From positions 1-64,000 of the forward strand of contig NZ_CALSFS010000007.1 of assembly GCF_943736985.1 (NCBI RefSeq): 64,000 nt of DNA, in the 5' to 3' direction. Shown piece after piece: positions 25,165-34,599 of the stretch. Under the pieces are notes generated by a model. The model worked only from the letters and a program-made list of their open reading frames with translations. It did no database searches and had not been told where the DNA came from. This DNA is from Clostridium sp. Marseille-Q2269. Its GTDB lineage: Bacteria > Bacillota > Clostridia > Clostridiales > Clostridiaceae. Every line of letters starts with the position of its first letter. Within the stretch, counting starts at the first letter, position 1. The translations under genes were made by a program, and so were the position numbers.

Positions 25165-25650
25165 TCAAAGTGCAAGTGTTGCTAAAAATGCTATTAAATT
25201 TCTTAGACTATGAATTATAGCGGTTACCCAAAATCCGGACTGTCCTTTGTGTTCATAAACAATAAAAGAATAAGCTAACAAAATCCCTATTATAAATGTA
25301 TCTAAAATATATATGGCACTATAAAAATGACCTAACCCAAATGTTATTGCTGAAATTATAATCAAGACTAATTTCTTATCCTTAAATTTTCCAATATTGC
25401 TGAACAGTGCTATAACCCCACATTGATGTATTAAAGTTTCAAGTATAGGGGCAATTATAACAACTGCTAAAAAACATATTATCTTATTGTTTTCTTGAAA
25501 TCCACCCATGGGTCCAATATGGTTCTCATATAAAATATGTATTGGAATCAATGGAATTAGTGCTAAATAAGTTAAAGCTAATATAGCAAAAATAAACTTA
25601 ATCTTAGACAAATTATATAATTTGTTATGTATCTTCATTATTATATTCAT
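25165..25650 (-). CDS. CPBP-family intramembrane protease-like protein
   Basis: This 161-aa protein has about four hydrophobic segments. The CPBP (CAAX protease and bacteriocin-processing) motifs are present in modified form: motif 1 APILETLIHQ has one Glu rather than EExxxR, motif 2 FGLGHF has its His, and motif 3 is IIHSLRN. The family includes membrane proteases and bacteriocin self-immunity proteins. A close but truncated relative lies at 32755-33202. It stands upstream of no obvious partner. Confidence 0.82.
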   Translation of the reverse strand: MNIIMKIHNKLYNLSKIKFIFAILALTYLALIPLIPIHILYENHIGPMGGFQENNKIICFLAVVIIAPILETLIHQCGVIALFSNIGKFKDKKLVLIIISAITFGLGHFYSAIYILDTFIIGILLAYSFIVYEHKGQSGFWVTAIIHSLRNLIAFLATLAL

Positions 25651-25697
25651 GGCAATATCCTTTCAATTATTAAACTTAAATTATAAAAATATTTTCC

Positions 25698-26183
25698 TTA
25701 ACCATTAACTATGGAGTATTTAGAAAATATGTCAATTAGTTTGTCCTTATTTAAATTATCCTTTAATCTTATATTTTTTATCTCATCATCTTTAGAATTT
25801 ATTACTAATTTATCATCATAAATATCAACTTGTCTTATTTCACTCCACTTAAAATAATCAAATGAGTATAATAATCCTGATTCACTAACTAATATATTTC
25901 TAGAAAAGCAGTAATCAATTATTGCCCAAACTAGAAACGTCAATCTAAATGCAAAATTATGTATATAACTTGTGGTAACAATCCCTTCTACTATTTTTAT
26001 ACCACCATATATTGAGAGAATATATATAAAAACTGAGCTTTTAGATAACTTAGTATTTATCTTCATAGAAAACTCTTTTTTGTTAAATGATTTAGCTCTC
26101 TTTATAATTTTAAATGTTTGAAATAACATTACAATAAAACAAATAAAATAAGCTATATCTAATATGGTTTTTAACTTATTCAT
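25698..26183 (-). CDS. Membrane protein with a PH-like (DUF5673-type) C-terminal domain
   Basis: 161 aa. Two to three membrane segments occupy residues 1-95, followed by a short beta-rich domain (YFKWSEIRQVDIYDDKLVI) that looks like a bacterial PH-type domain. Ribosome site GGGGGAGGGG. It precedes the CPBP gene on the same strand (47-nt gap), so the two are probably co-transcribed. Function unknown. Confidence 0.65.
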   Translation of the reverse strand: MNKLKTILDIAYFICFIVMLFQTFKIIKRAKSFNKKEFSMKINTKLSKSSVFIYILSIYGGIKIVEGIVTTSYIHNFAFRLTFLVWAIIDYCFSRNILVSESGLLYSFDYFKWSEIRQVDIYDDKLVINSKDDEIKNIRLKDNLNKDKLIDIFSKYSIVNG

Positions 26184-26560
26184 ATGTTTACGCCCCTCCC
26201 CCTTTAAAATAATTTATATTTCTATAAAAGACTAAGCTCTTTAGTTATTATAAATGAAAACTTATATTTACCTAAATATAGTAATAAATACATTTTCATT
26301 AAAACGTTCTAATTAATAAAACCATTTATTCTAATTAATGTCAAATAAAAAATAGTTAATATTTTAACAACATTTTGAAACACCTCTTAAATACCCATTA
26401 TTTTTAAGTTTCTGTAATTATTATAACTAAATTTTAATCTTTATAAATAACATGTACTAATAGTATAATTTGATATGATGGATTAGCTATACTTGAAATA
26501 TGCACTTAAACTAGATAATTATTGAGTGATTTTTTTATATCATACTAAGGAGTTGAGGAC
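26184..26560. other. Intergenic region between divergent genes
   Basis: AT-rich; no gene or convincing operator seen. Confidence 0.5.
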
Positions 26561-26848
26561 TTGAATAAAATTCTAAGGTCTTTCATAATGCCTTTATCTT
26601 ATTTAGTAAGTTATATAATTGTTATTAAAATAGATAACAATTATAAACTGCTAAATAAAATAAATATGAAAATACCTATATGTAAGAAGTGGAAACCTAC
26701 ATTATATATAACATTTTATTTTATGTGCATTATATTAATAGCGCTTTGTGGATTATTTTCCGATATAACTATTAATATTTTGAATGGAGTTTTATTAAGT
26801 ATAATAATTAATCTTACACAGGAAAATTCCAAAATAAATAAAGCTTAA
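26561..26848 (+). CDS. Small membrane protein, TTG start
   Basis: 95 aa from TTG 26561, chosen because AAGGAG lies 9 nt upstream. Two or three hydrophobic helices with a Lys-rich loop between. No family recognised. Confidence 0.55.
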   Translation: MNKILRSFIMPLSYLVSYIIVIKIDNNYKLLNKINMKIPICKKWKPTLYITFYFMCIILIALCGLFSDITINILNGVLLSIIINLTQENSKINKA

Positions 26849-26872
26849 TTAATAATGAATTGGAGAAAATTT

Positions 26873-26995
26873 ATGAGTAATTTATTCAACATAAATATAA
26901 GTAAAATTTTTATGATAATCATTAAACTGGTATTAGTTTTAATTGCAGGTTTTTATATAGGATATTGTAATGGTAATAGTAAATGTAAAAAATAG
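26873..26995 (+). CDS. Very small single-helix membrane protein (40 aa)
   Basis: ATG 26873 follows GGAG with 7 nt spacing, 24 nt after the previous stop. One strongly hydrophobic helix, then a short Cys/Lys tail (YCNGNSKCKK). It is probably in an operon with the TTG-start gene. Function unknown. Confidence 0.5.
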   Translation: MSNLFNINISKIFMIIIKLVLVLIAGFYIGYCNGNSKCKK

Positions 26996-27015
26996 TTTAA
27001 TAAAAATAAATCATA

Positions 27016-27899
27016 TTAGGGCGTGTCTGAAAACAATATATCAAGAGCTTATTTAGATAAAACAAAAATGGCAGAAATATAAACAAATGCAAGAAAAGAA
27101 GAAGAAAGCATATCATATCTAGTAGCAATTCTTCTAAAATGCTTCACTTTATTAAAAAAGCATTCAACTAGATGACGCTCCTTATATATCCACCAATCAC
27201 AAGGCCAAGGATTCTTTGAATTAGATTTTGGTGGAATAGTATATGAGGCTCCCTGTGACGTTATATATTCTCTAATTTCATTTGTACCATATGCTTTATC
27301 AGCTAAAATATTACTACTTTGTATATCAATGTTTGAAAGGATATCTATGGTTTGTGTACTGTCATGTAAATTACCAGATGACAATTGGAAGTATACCGGA
27401 TTGCCAAGGGCATCCACAACTGCATGAATTTTTGTCGTATGTCCTCCGTGGCTTAATCCAATATGTTGTTTCGTTTCGTTGTTTACAGCCCCTTTTTAGC
27501 ACCTGCACTATGTTGGTGGGCTTTAATGCATGTTGAATCGATACTTAAATTTTCATAATCTGCTTCTGAGGTTAGCTCTTTAAAAATTACTACTAAAGTA
27601 CCGTCATCACGCCACTTACAAAAACGACTATATACTGTTTTCCATGACCCAAAGCGTTCAGGTAAATCACGCCATGCAGCACCGCTTCTTGCAATCCATA
27701 GTATGGCATTGAACATAATTCTATTATCTTTGGGTGGTCTTCCTGTTTTTGCAACAGGAAATAAGTTTTTTATTTGATTCCATTGTTCATCTGATATTTC
27801 GTAGCGTTTTTGTGTCATTGTTTTAACCTCATAGTTTTTTATATTATTATAGCTAAAATTTAAGTCTTTTGCACTAGTTAGTTTTCAGACACACCCTAA
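27016..27899 (-). mobile_element. IS5-family (IS427-like) insertion sequence, copy 1
   Basis: 884 bp bounded by 19-bp inverted repeats TTAGGGCGTGTCTGAAAAC and GTTTTCAGACACACCCTAA (one mismatch), with a TA-rich target duplication of 2-3 bp that cannot be resolved. It encodes a transposase in two overlapping frames. About ten base differences separate it from copy 2. It truncates the response-regulator gene at 27900. Confidence 0.93.
27049..27818 (-). CDS. IS5-family transposase, two frames joined by -1 frameshifting
   Basis: Frame A (27483-27818, 111 aa) holds the N-terminal DNA-binding part (RYEISDEQWNQIKNLFP, the DUF4096-like region, and the first catalytic Asp in SIDSTCIKAHQHS). Frame B (27049 to about 27486) holds the rest with DKAYGTNEIREYI and the KERHLVECFFNKVKHFRRIATRYD C-terminal catalytic Glu region. 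The join is at AAAAAGGGG, a slippery run suited to -1 frameshifting, as known for IS427 elements. Residue order and length (~255 aa fused) look intact. Confidence 0.9.
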
Positions 27900-28305
27900 T
27901 ATAAAGTTTCCCATCATCATAACAATCTATATGTGCTTTATCCTTTATTTTATTAAATAAAACCTTAACTTTCCTCTTAAATACACTTATATGAAAAGGC
28001 TTTGTGATATAATCATCTGCCCCTAGATCAGATCCTTTTATCATATCATTTTCCATGTCCTTGGCAGTTAAAAAGAATACTGCAGTATTTTTATGTTTAG
28101 ATTTAATTTTAGGGCATAAATCAAATCCATCTCCGTCAGGCAAATTTATATCCAAAATTATAAGATCATATTCTTTTTTATTAATATATTCTATAGCTTG
28201 TCTCTTAATTAAAGCGCAATCTACAATATACCCTTCCTGTTTTAAATTGTAAGATAAAGTTTTATTTAATAAATTATCATCCTCTACCACTAATATGTTT
28301 TTCAT
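27900..28305 (-). pseudogene. OmpR-type response regulator, truncated by the IS
   Basis: The receiver domain is complete: acidic pair EDD near residue 8-10, phospho-acceptor Asp in LIILDINLPDGDG, Thr in FLTAKD and Lys in ITKPF. The winged-helix output domain is cut after about residue 136 where the IS begins, and the last residues come from IS sequence. It cannot bind DNA. It probably controlled a Bce-like or resistance transporter. No kinase gene remains. Confidence 0.9.
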
Positions 28306-28349
28306 AGTATTGCTCCTTAAAAAATTTCATTTTATGGTGACATTTATAA

Positions 28350-28445
28350 TTAAGTTGTATATAAATCATAATAAAAACCTTTTAATTTCATTAATCTTTC
28401 ATAAGTTCCCTCTTTTACATAATGGAATACCATTTTATCCAATAA
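28350..28445 (-). pseudogene. C-terminal tail of an ABC exporter ATPase
   Basis: The frame reads VKEGTYERLMKLKGFYYDLY then stops, the typical end of an exporter ABC ATPase (EEGTYEELMKLKG...). Everything upstream is gone. Confidence 0.55.
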
Positions 28446-28464
28446 TAGTATCCCCTTTATAATT

Positions 28465-29691
28465 TTAGTGACTTAAATCATGTATCAAAGAATTTAATAT
28501 ATCTAATTCCACATGATCCATAACAACTATTTTATACCATTTATTCGTACTATTATGAGTTTCTGGTACTAAGAAGTATTTTTCTGCTATTTCTTTATGA
28601 ACATACTTCTCTTCCATAGTTACTATGTTCATACTGTTCTCTTTGTAATATTTAATGCCTATATTATCCAATTGTCTACATAACCATTCAGTTCTATTTC
28701 TTAATTTATTTATCTTTTCAATCCATCCATATGGTCCATAGCTAGCAAGTATCATCCATACAGCTACAGCATTAGCCCCTGAACGGCTGCCACTTAGTGT
28801 CACATCTAAATTTTCTATGTAAGTTGCTTCTTTTGTAAGAGTATTGTGTATTAAATTTTTTCTGCACACAAAAATTCCTGTGCCATATGGTGCTTGTAAC
28901 ATTTTATGACCGTCTAATGTTATAGAACTTACATTTTTATTAGAAAAATCCGTTTTACACTCTTTGTTATTTATAGGATATATAAATCCTCCGAAAGCTC
29001 CATCCACATGAATTTTATATTCTAAATTATATTTATTAAAAATATTAGCATATAAATCCGGATCATCCACTGAACCAAACATTGTACTGCCCATATTAGA
29101 TATTACTATAAAATATTTTTTACCAGTATTTTTTGCTTCTTTCACAATGCTATGTAAAGTATCTTCTTGAATTTTACGACTATGAAAATCTACTGGAACT
29201 TTTATTATATCTATATTTAATAAATCAGATGCTTTATATGCTGAATAATGGGTATCTGCAGATGTGATTATAGCTATTTCTTCATGTTTTGCTTTTCTTT
29301 CCTTCTTAAAATAATTTCTATAAACCCATATAGCTTGTATATTAGCTTCTGTCCCTCCCTGAGTTACATATCCATCAAATTCTTTATCCTCTCCGTTAAG
29401 AACATCAATTGCTAGCAATTGAATAAGTTCTCTTTCTATATCAAAGGTTCCTCCGAATAATATATCTGCTTTATCATATGTATGACACCCTATGTGATTG
29501 GGATTCTGTATAAATGTTCTTAGATATGGTGATTGCTTTACAAAACTATAATCTTCATAAAAAACGGCATCATCTAATTTAGTTCCTGGTATTCCTATAG
29601 TTCTAGTATTATCATAGTTTAAAGTTCTCTCTAAAGATTCAGTTATTTTTTTATCTATTTCTTCTTGAGTATACTTTTTCCAAAACTTCAT
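28465..29691 (-). CDS. Group II PLP-dependent amino acid decarboxylase
   Basis: This 408-aa protein shows the family signature: GGTEANIQAIW (112-122), stacking His148 (THYSAYKA), PLP-ring Asp230 (HVDGAFGGF) and Schiff-base Lys263 (LDGHKMLQAPYGTG). It removes the alpha-carboxyl of an amino acid to give an amine. The substrate is not readable: the length is close to PLP-type histidine decarboxylases (about 380 aa) and shorter than glutamate or aromatic decarboxylases. No transporter lies beside it, unlike most acid-resistance decarboxylases. It lies between the two IS copies. Confidence 0.87.
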   Translation of the reverse strand: MKFWKKYTQEEIDKKITESLERTLNYDNTRTIGIPGTKLDDAVFYEDYSFVKQSPYLRTFIQNPNHIGCHTYDKADILFGGTFDIERELIQLLAIDVLNGEDKEFDGYVTQGGTEANIQAIWVYRNYFKKERKAKHEEIAIITSADTHYSAYKASDLLNIDIIKVPVDFHSRKIQEDTLHSIVKEAKNTGKKYFIVISNMGSTMFGSVDDPDLYANIFNKYNLEYKIHVDGAFGGFIYPINNKECKTDFSNKNVSSITLDGHKMLQAPYGTGIFVCRKNLIHNTLTKEATYIENLDVTLSGSRSGANAVAVWMILASYGPYGWIEKINKLRNRTEWLCRQLDNIGIKYYKENSMNIVTMEEKYVHKEIAEKYFLVPETHNSTNKWYKIVVMDHVELDILNSLIHDLSH

Positions 29692-29903
29692 TTATTAATC
29701 CCCCTTATGTTTTGTCATTAATATAGTATCAATTTTTTTAAATTTGAAATATTTACAAAATAATAATAACATATTATTTACAATTAATACAACATGTTAC
29801 AAAGATAATAAAATGTGCGTCCTAGTATATTCTATTTAGTGTATAATTTATTCTTAGTACCACAGCCTATTTTTATTTTCATATATTTTTATTATCTATA
29901 AAA

Positions 29904-30046
29904 TTAGAAAACTTTGCCATATATTTTATAAGAAAAAATGCTAAACATCACTATGATAACTAATAACCAACAAAATGTTTGAAATAATTGTGGAAATTCA
30001 ATAATTTTATTTGTCAAAAGCATTCTAGATGATTCAACAATAGATG
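29904..30046 (-). pseudogene. C-terminal remnant of an ABC-2 permease
   Basis: The frame reads AMTSIVESSRMLLTNKIIEF, then a final membrane helix ending FSYKIYGKVF, matching the end of ABC-2 type permeases. It is joined directly to the ATPase remnant, so an internal deletion removed most of both genes. Confidence 0.7.
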
Positions 30047-30536
30047 TCATTGAATAATTTCTGGATCTCCCATTAAGGACATTGCAATATCTAGTCTACG
30101 CCTCATACCCCCAGAGTATGTTGCTCCTTTTCTCATTAAAAAATCTGATAAATCAAATCTCTTTGATAGCTTTTCAATCTCTTCCTTAGGATTTTTAACC
30201 CCTCTTAATTGGGCAATCAAACTCATATTTTCATACCCTGAGAACAATTCATCCACAGTTGTGGATTGTGCATTTAAGCTAATGTTCTCTCTTATTTTTT
30301 CAGGATTTTTCTTAACATCATAACCAGATATCATAACATTTCCACTGTTTTGTTTTAACAATGTGGTCATAATTTTTATTAAAGTAGTTTTTCCAGAACC
30401 ATTCTCTCCAAGTAAAGTATATATTTCTCCTTTTTTTTATATTTAAAGATACACCGTCTAACACATTTATATCTTTAAAAGATATTTGAACATTATCTAT
30501 AGAAATAATGTATTTATAATTTTGGTTATTCATCAT
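30047..30536 (-). pseudogene. ABC transporter ATPase, frameshifted and truncated
   Basis: From ATG 30536 the N-terminus reads IDNVQISFKDINVLDGVSL. The Walker A region (normally GENGSGKTT) is garbled by a frameshift near 30440, then the frame resumes with MISGYDVKKNPEKIRENI and the signature YSGGMRRRLDIA. It ends at GDPEI before Walker B. It was a DRA-type drug-resistance ATPase of the PadR-regulated kind. Confidence 0.85.
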
Positions 30537-30543
30537 AAAACAT

Positions 30544-30879
30544 CTACTCCTCAATTTTCTCTATTTTTTCATTTAACTTTTTCCTAGCATTTTCAAACCA
30601 CAATTCTTCAGGATATTCTGCCATAATATTATCTGCAAATTGGGCTGGATCTTCCCCTATAATTTCAGTTACAGAACTTTTATTGCGGGCACCATCTTGA
30701 AATAACTCTAAAATATTTTCTAGAACCAGCATAAAGTTATCTCCCCCAGCAAAATTCCACATATATTTTTCTAAAGCATCTAGTCCTTGCCTATACACCA
30801 TAGGTAAATCTTGTTTTTGTCTTTTATATTCCTTATATCTCTTTTTTGATTCTATAGCTCTTGATATCCAATTATTCAT
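30544..30879 (-). CDS. DUF1048 family protein
   Basis: This 111-aa helical protein overlaps the PadR gene by 4 nt (ATGA). DUF1048 proteins sit between PadR regulators and ABC transporters in Firmicutes; the role is unknown. Visible family marks are KKRYKEYKRQKQDLP, FAGGDNFM and the C-terminal IIGEDPAQFADNIMAEYP. Now that the ABC genes are broken, its context is lost. Confidence 0.88.
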   Translation of the reverse strand: MNNWISRAIESKKRYKEYKRQKQDLPMVYRQGLDALEKYMWNFAGGDNFMLVLENILELFQDGARNKSSVTEIIGEDPAQFADNIMAEYPEELWFENARKKLNEKIEKIEE

Positions 30880-31205
30880 ATCAAATCTTCCTTTCTTATA
30901 TCATTTAATGTTAATTTTAAGAAATCCCATTTTGTCCAAAAAACATCTAGATATTCTTGCCCTTTATCATTTAACCGATAAAATTTTCGAGGTGGTCCCA
31001 ATTCTGATTTCTTTTTTTCTACATCCACCAATTTCTTTTTTTCTATACGGATCAAAATTGTATACACAGTTCCTTCCACAATATCTTCAAATCCTAGATC
31101 AATTAAATATTTTGTAATTTCATATCCATAAGTTTCTCCTAATTTAATTCTTTGAAGTACAACTCCTTCTAAAACTCCCTTTAACATTTCAGTAATATCT
31201 TTCAT
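30876..31205 (-). CDS. PadR-family transcriptional regulator
   Basis: This 109-aa winged helix has the PadR marks LKGVLEGVVLQ, YGYEITKYL and EGTVYTILIRIEKKKLVD, followed by GPPRKFYRLNDKGQEYL. PadR proteins repress nearby transporter genes and are released by a drug or lipid ligand. It heads the operon with DUF1048 and the broken ABC genes. Ribosome site GAGGAAATG precedes the ATG. Confidence 0.93.
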   Translation of the reverse strand: MKDITEMLKGVLEGVVLQRIKLGETYGYEITKYLIDLGFEDIVEGTVYTILIRIEKKKLVDVEKKKSELGPPRKFYRLNDKGQEYLDVFWTKWDFLKLTLNDIRKEDLI

Positions 31206-31533
31206 TACATTTCCTCATTTCCCTAGTTTTTATCTTTCAAAACTAACTACCTAGTAATACTTAGTTCTACTATAGAATATTACTAGGTACCGTTAATGTC
31301 AATAAATAAAATTCACATAAATTTATCTCTGAATCTAACTATAATTATTTTTTTCATCAGTCTACTATGTTAAATTAAAACAAAATAAACAAATAAATAT
31401 ATATTTTATAATAAAATAAAACTTATCACTAGAAATAGTTATAACCTTTATATAGTGACTATTTCTATTGATAAGTTTTTTCTCTTTAAATATCAATTAA
31501 CTTATTATATATTAAATTTATCTATTTTATTAT
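31206..31533. other. Intergenic region containing a terminator
   Basis: The only clear element is the hairpin at 31418-31480; the PadR promoter lies near 31210-31320. Confidence 0.5.
31418..31480. terminator. Long terminator hairpin
   Basis: AAACTTATCA...AGAAATAGT pairs with ACTATTTCT...TGATAAGTTT over about 20 bp with small bulges around an 18-nt loop, followed by T-rich sequence on the plus side and A/T-rich on the minus side. Confidence 0.75.
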
Positions 31534-31662
31534 TCATAACACCACTAATTCAAATACAATTGAAAAAATACACATTATAGTTATTCCTATAAACCACCAA
31601 TGAACTATTTTTATTTTTCCTTTTGCATTATTAGCTTTTTTAAACTCATCTATATGTTTCAT
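31534..31662 (-). CDS. Tiny single-helix membrane protein (42 aa)
   Basis: ATG 31662; basic N-terminus (MKHIDEFKKANNAKGKIKI) then one hydrophobic helix. The ribosome site is weak. It lies 20 nt behind the C39 fragment on the same strand, so it may be a leftover of the same deleted operon rather than a gene. Confidence 0.3.
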   Translation of the reverse strand: MKHIDEFKKANNAKGKIKIVHWWFIGITIMCIFSIVFELVVL

Positions 31663-31681
31663 ATCAACATAATTATTTACT

Positions 31682-31810
31682 TTAGCTAATTTTATAATAA
31701 GAAGTATACTTTACACCATACTGCTTGTATATAGTTGCAAGGCAAGCACATCCACAATCTTTGTAGTCATGTTGTTTAATACATATGTATTTGTTAAGAA
31801 ATCGTCTCAT
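31682..31810 (-). pseudogene. Orphan N-terminus of a C39 peptidase bacteriocin transporter, copy 1
   Basis: 42 codons read NKYICIKQHDYKDCGCACLA, the catalytic Cys region (QHDxxDCGxACLAT) of C39 peptidase ABC transporters that cut double-glycine leaders. After VKYTSYYKIS the frame stops, with no His/Asp part of the protease, membrane domain or ATPase. Copy 2 is at 42426-42539. Confidence 0.75.
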
Positions 31811-31870
31811 AGTTCATCTTTTTTTAACTACTAAATCTAATTCAATATTACAAATGCAAATTTTATTAAA

Positions 31871-32754
31871 TTAGGGCGTGTCTGAAAACAATATATCAAG
31901 AGCTTATTTAGATAAAACAAAAATGACAGAAATATAAACAAATGCAAGAAAAGAAGAAGAAAGCTTATCATATCTAGTAGCAATTCTTCTAAAATGCTTC
32001 ACTTTATTAAAAAAGCATTCAACTAGATGACGCTCCTTATATGTCCACCAATCACAAGGCCAAGGATTCTTTGAATTAGATTTTGGTGGAATAGTATATG
32101 AGGATCCCTGTGACGTTATATATTCTCTAATTTCATTTGTGCCATATGCTTTATCAGCTAAAATATTACTACTTTGTATATCAATGTTTGAAAGGATATC
32201 TATGGCTTGTGTACTGTCATGTAAATTACCAGATGACAATTGGAAGTATACCTGATTGCCAAGGGCATCCACAACTGCATGAATTTTTGTCGTATGTCCT
32301 CCGTGGCTTAATCCAATATGTTGTTTCGTTTCGTTGTTTACAGCCCCTTTTTAGCACCTGTACTATGTTGGTGGGCTTTAATGCATGTTGAATCGATACT
32401 TAAATTTTCATAATCTGCTTCTGAGGTTAGCTCTTTAAAAATTACTACTAAAGTACCGTCATCACGCCACTTACAAAAACGACTATATACTGTTTTCCAT
32501 GACCCAAAGCGTTCAGGTAAATCACGCCATGCAGCACCGCTTCTTGCAATCCATAGTATGGCATTGAACATAATTCTATTATCTTTGGGTGGTCTTCCTG
32601 TTTTTGCAACGGGAAATAAGTTTTTTATTTGATTCCATTGTTCATCTGATATTTCGTAGCGTTTTTGTGTCATTGTTTTAACCTCATAGTTTTTTATATT
32701 ATTATACCTAAAATTTAAGTCTTTTGCACTAGTTAGTTTTCAGACACACCCTAA
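31871..32754 (-). mobile_element. IS5-family (IS427-like) insertion sequence, copy 2
   Basis: 884 bp, the same length, ends and orientation as copy 1, with about ten base differences seen. It truncates the CPBP gene at 32755. The two copies bracket about 4 kb (27900-31870) and could move it as a composite transposon. Confidence 0.93.
31904..32673 (-). CDS. IS5-family transposase, two frames joined by -1 frameshifting (copy 2)
   Basis: As in copy 1: frame A 32338-32673, frame B 31904 to about 32341, overlap AAAAAGGGG. Amino-acid differences from copy 1 are few (for example S/A near the end of frame A, D to T change near KSS). It looks functional. Confidence 0.9.
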
Positions 32755-33202
32755 TTAAACTATGAATTATAGCAGTTATCCAATATCCAGAATTTTGTTT
32801 ATCTTCATAAACAATAAAAGAATAGGCTAAAAGAAGTCCCATTGTAAATCCATAAAAAATATATAATATACTATAAAAATGATCTCCGCCAAAAAATATT
32901 GCAGAAATAAACATCAATAATAATTTGTTACTTTTAAATTTTTTATTTAAACTAAAAAGCTTTATTATACCCATCTGAAATATTAATGTTTCCCATAACG
33001 GTGCTATTATTGCAATGCTTATAAATAATGTTGTTAAATTTTTTGTCCCTGGTCCTCCCATAGCTCCCATATATTTTTCATATATAATAGTTATAGGAAT
33101 GAAAATGACTGATATTATAAAACTTAAAATTACTATAGTACATATGAATTTTGGCTTTGATAAATTATACATCTTACCATTAATTTTTTCTATTGAAATC
33201 AT
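32755..33202 (-). pseudogene. CPBP-family membrane protease, truncated by the IS
   Basis: From ATG 33202 (ribosome site AGAAAGGAA) about 149 codons run into the IS, losing motif 3 and the C-terminus after AIIHSL. Motif 1 APLWETLIFQ and motif 2 FFGGDHF are visible. It is a close relative of the intact gene at 25165-25650 (both have NGK/NK-LYNLSK-type starts and SFIVYE before the end). Confidence 0.88.
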
Positions 33203-33572
33203 TATATATTCCTTTCTATATACATTTTTATATATTGCCCTAATTAATTTAATATAAAATACCGATATATATTCAAAATAATACATTATTTTCATTTTAT
33301 CCTCAAAATATCTGATTGATAACTGGGTAAATTATTCTTAAATCCCTTGTTATCTTATTAACAATACTTTATTTTCATAGTTATTTTCATTTTTAGATAT
33401 TAATGTATTAAAATAATTTAATTTTTTAATAAAAATTCTATATAAATCACATCTCAATATTTACTTAAATCCATTTTAAATCTATTGTTTAACATATTAA
33501 GTGCATTATATTTAATTCGAAATTAGTAATAAGTTGTAAAATTGTTCGTGTGAAATTAATATGGAGGTATTT

Positions 33573-33788
33573 ATGATAGAACCTTATATAATCAAATATT
33601 TTATGGCATTTATAGTATTTATGGAGATATTAGCATCTTATTTTATAGTAGATGGAATATTATTTGCCTATAAAAAGAAGCTTGTTTCAAAAAGAAAATT
33701 TATTGCTTATATAAGTACAATAGTTATAATTATTGGTACTACTGTTATTATATTGGTAATAATACTTAAACGATTGGGAATTTTTTAA
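33573..33788 (+). CDS. Small two-helix membrane protein
   Basis: 71 aa from ATG 33573, chosen because the GGAGG at 33563 is its ribosome site, so the earlier in-frame ATG at 33561 is unlikely. Two hydrophobic helices separated by a basic loop (AYKKKLVSKRKF). It is followed after one base by the next gene, so the two form an operon. Function unknown. Confidence 0.65.
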   Translation: MIEPYIIKYFMAFIVFMEILASYFIVDGILFAYKKKLVSKRKFIAYISTIVIIIGTTVIILVIILKRLGIF

Positions 33789-33789
33789 T

Positions 33790-34089
33790 ATGTTTAATAC
33801 TAAATGCAAGAAATGCTGTCATAAAATAAAGTGGACTACTCTTCTTAGAGCTTTTACTATATCCATGGGATATAAATTTGAATGTGATAATTGCAAAACT
33901 AAATATTATATAGGATACCTTTCCCGCACAATAATGATTTTAATAATGATATTGCCAATTATGCTATTACAAGAATTTATAGAAAACATAGTAAACAGCT
34001 GTTATCCTATTGTTATTTGGCTTGTATGGATGATATTAGTAGCACTTATTTCCCCATTTTTTATATCCTTATATCCACAAGAAAAATAA
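33790..34089 (+). CDS. CxxC-20-CxxC (TIGR04104-like) membrane protein
   Basis: This 99-aa protein starts with a zinc-ribbon pair TKCKKC and CDNC separated by about 25 residues, followed by two membrane helices. The 'cxxc_20_cxxc' family is a set of small clostridial and bacillar proteins of unknown function. It begins 1 nt after the previous stop. Confidence 0.8.
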   Translation: MFNTKCKKCCHKIKWTTLLRAFTISMGYKFECDNCKTKYYIGYLSRTIMILIMILPIMLLQEFIENIVNSCYPIVIWLVWMILVALISPFFISLYPQEK

Positions 34090-34224
34090 ATTCACGTATT
34101 ATATATAAAAAAATTTCTACTACTTTACTTCATGGCATAACTCAATTATTAAAATTTATTACTATATGGGAAATGAAAGAATATACACATAAAATCCTAG
34201 TTCACAAAAGAGTATTGTTGAATA

Positions 34225-34246
34225 CCCTCATGCTAATGCATGAGGG
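34225..34246. terminator. Short perfect hairpin
   Basis: CCCTCATGC / GCATGAGGG with a 4-nt loop lies between converging genes (33790-34089 plus and the minus-strand bacteriocin-export genes). The T-tail is weak. Confidence 0.5.
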
Positions 34247-34263
34247 TAGAAACCAATATATTT

Positions 34264-34599
34264 TTAATCTTTCAAATTTATCTTTTCTAATAAATAATAA
34301 AGCATTTTTTCTTTTCTTGTTATTATTTTTGCAGTACATACCATACCAGATTTTATTTGTGCCTTTTCTCCCTTATGACTGTATAAAGCCTTACTATCTA
34401 TGGATGCTTCACCGGTATAAAAACTTATTCCGCTTTTTGGGTCCATTTTTGAATCCGGGCTTATTTTTTCTAATTTACCATCTAAATATCCATATTCCTT
34501 ATAAGGTAGAGACTGAAAATCATATTTTATAGTAGTACCTTTTTTTATATTTGCTATGTCTTTATTAAGTATCATAAGATCTATTTTATAAGTTTTATA
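34264..34599 (-). pseudogene. C-terminal fragment of a bacteriocin-export accessory (HlyD-like) protein
   Basis: The frame reads KDIANIKKGTTIKYDFQSLP, then GISFYTGEASIDSKALYSHK and MVCTAKIITRKEKMLYYLLEK, the end of the LcnD/ComB-type accessory proteins that work with C39 transporters. The N-terminal coiled coil is missing. It directly follows the MacB-type permease stop, so a junction lies at about 34599. It is probably the other half of the operon whose C39 part survives as fragments. Confidence 0.75.

Noticed and set aside
34017-34532. 171-codon plus-strand frame
   Set aside because: It is the antisense of the truncated export accessory gene (34264-34599), which has clear family motifs, and overlaps the end of the CxxC gene.
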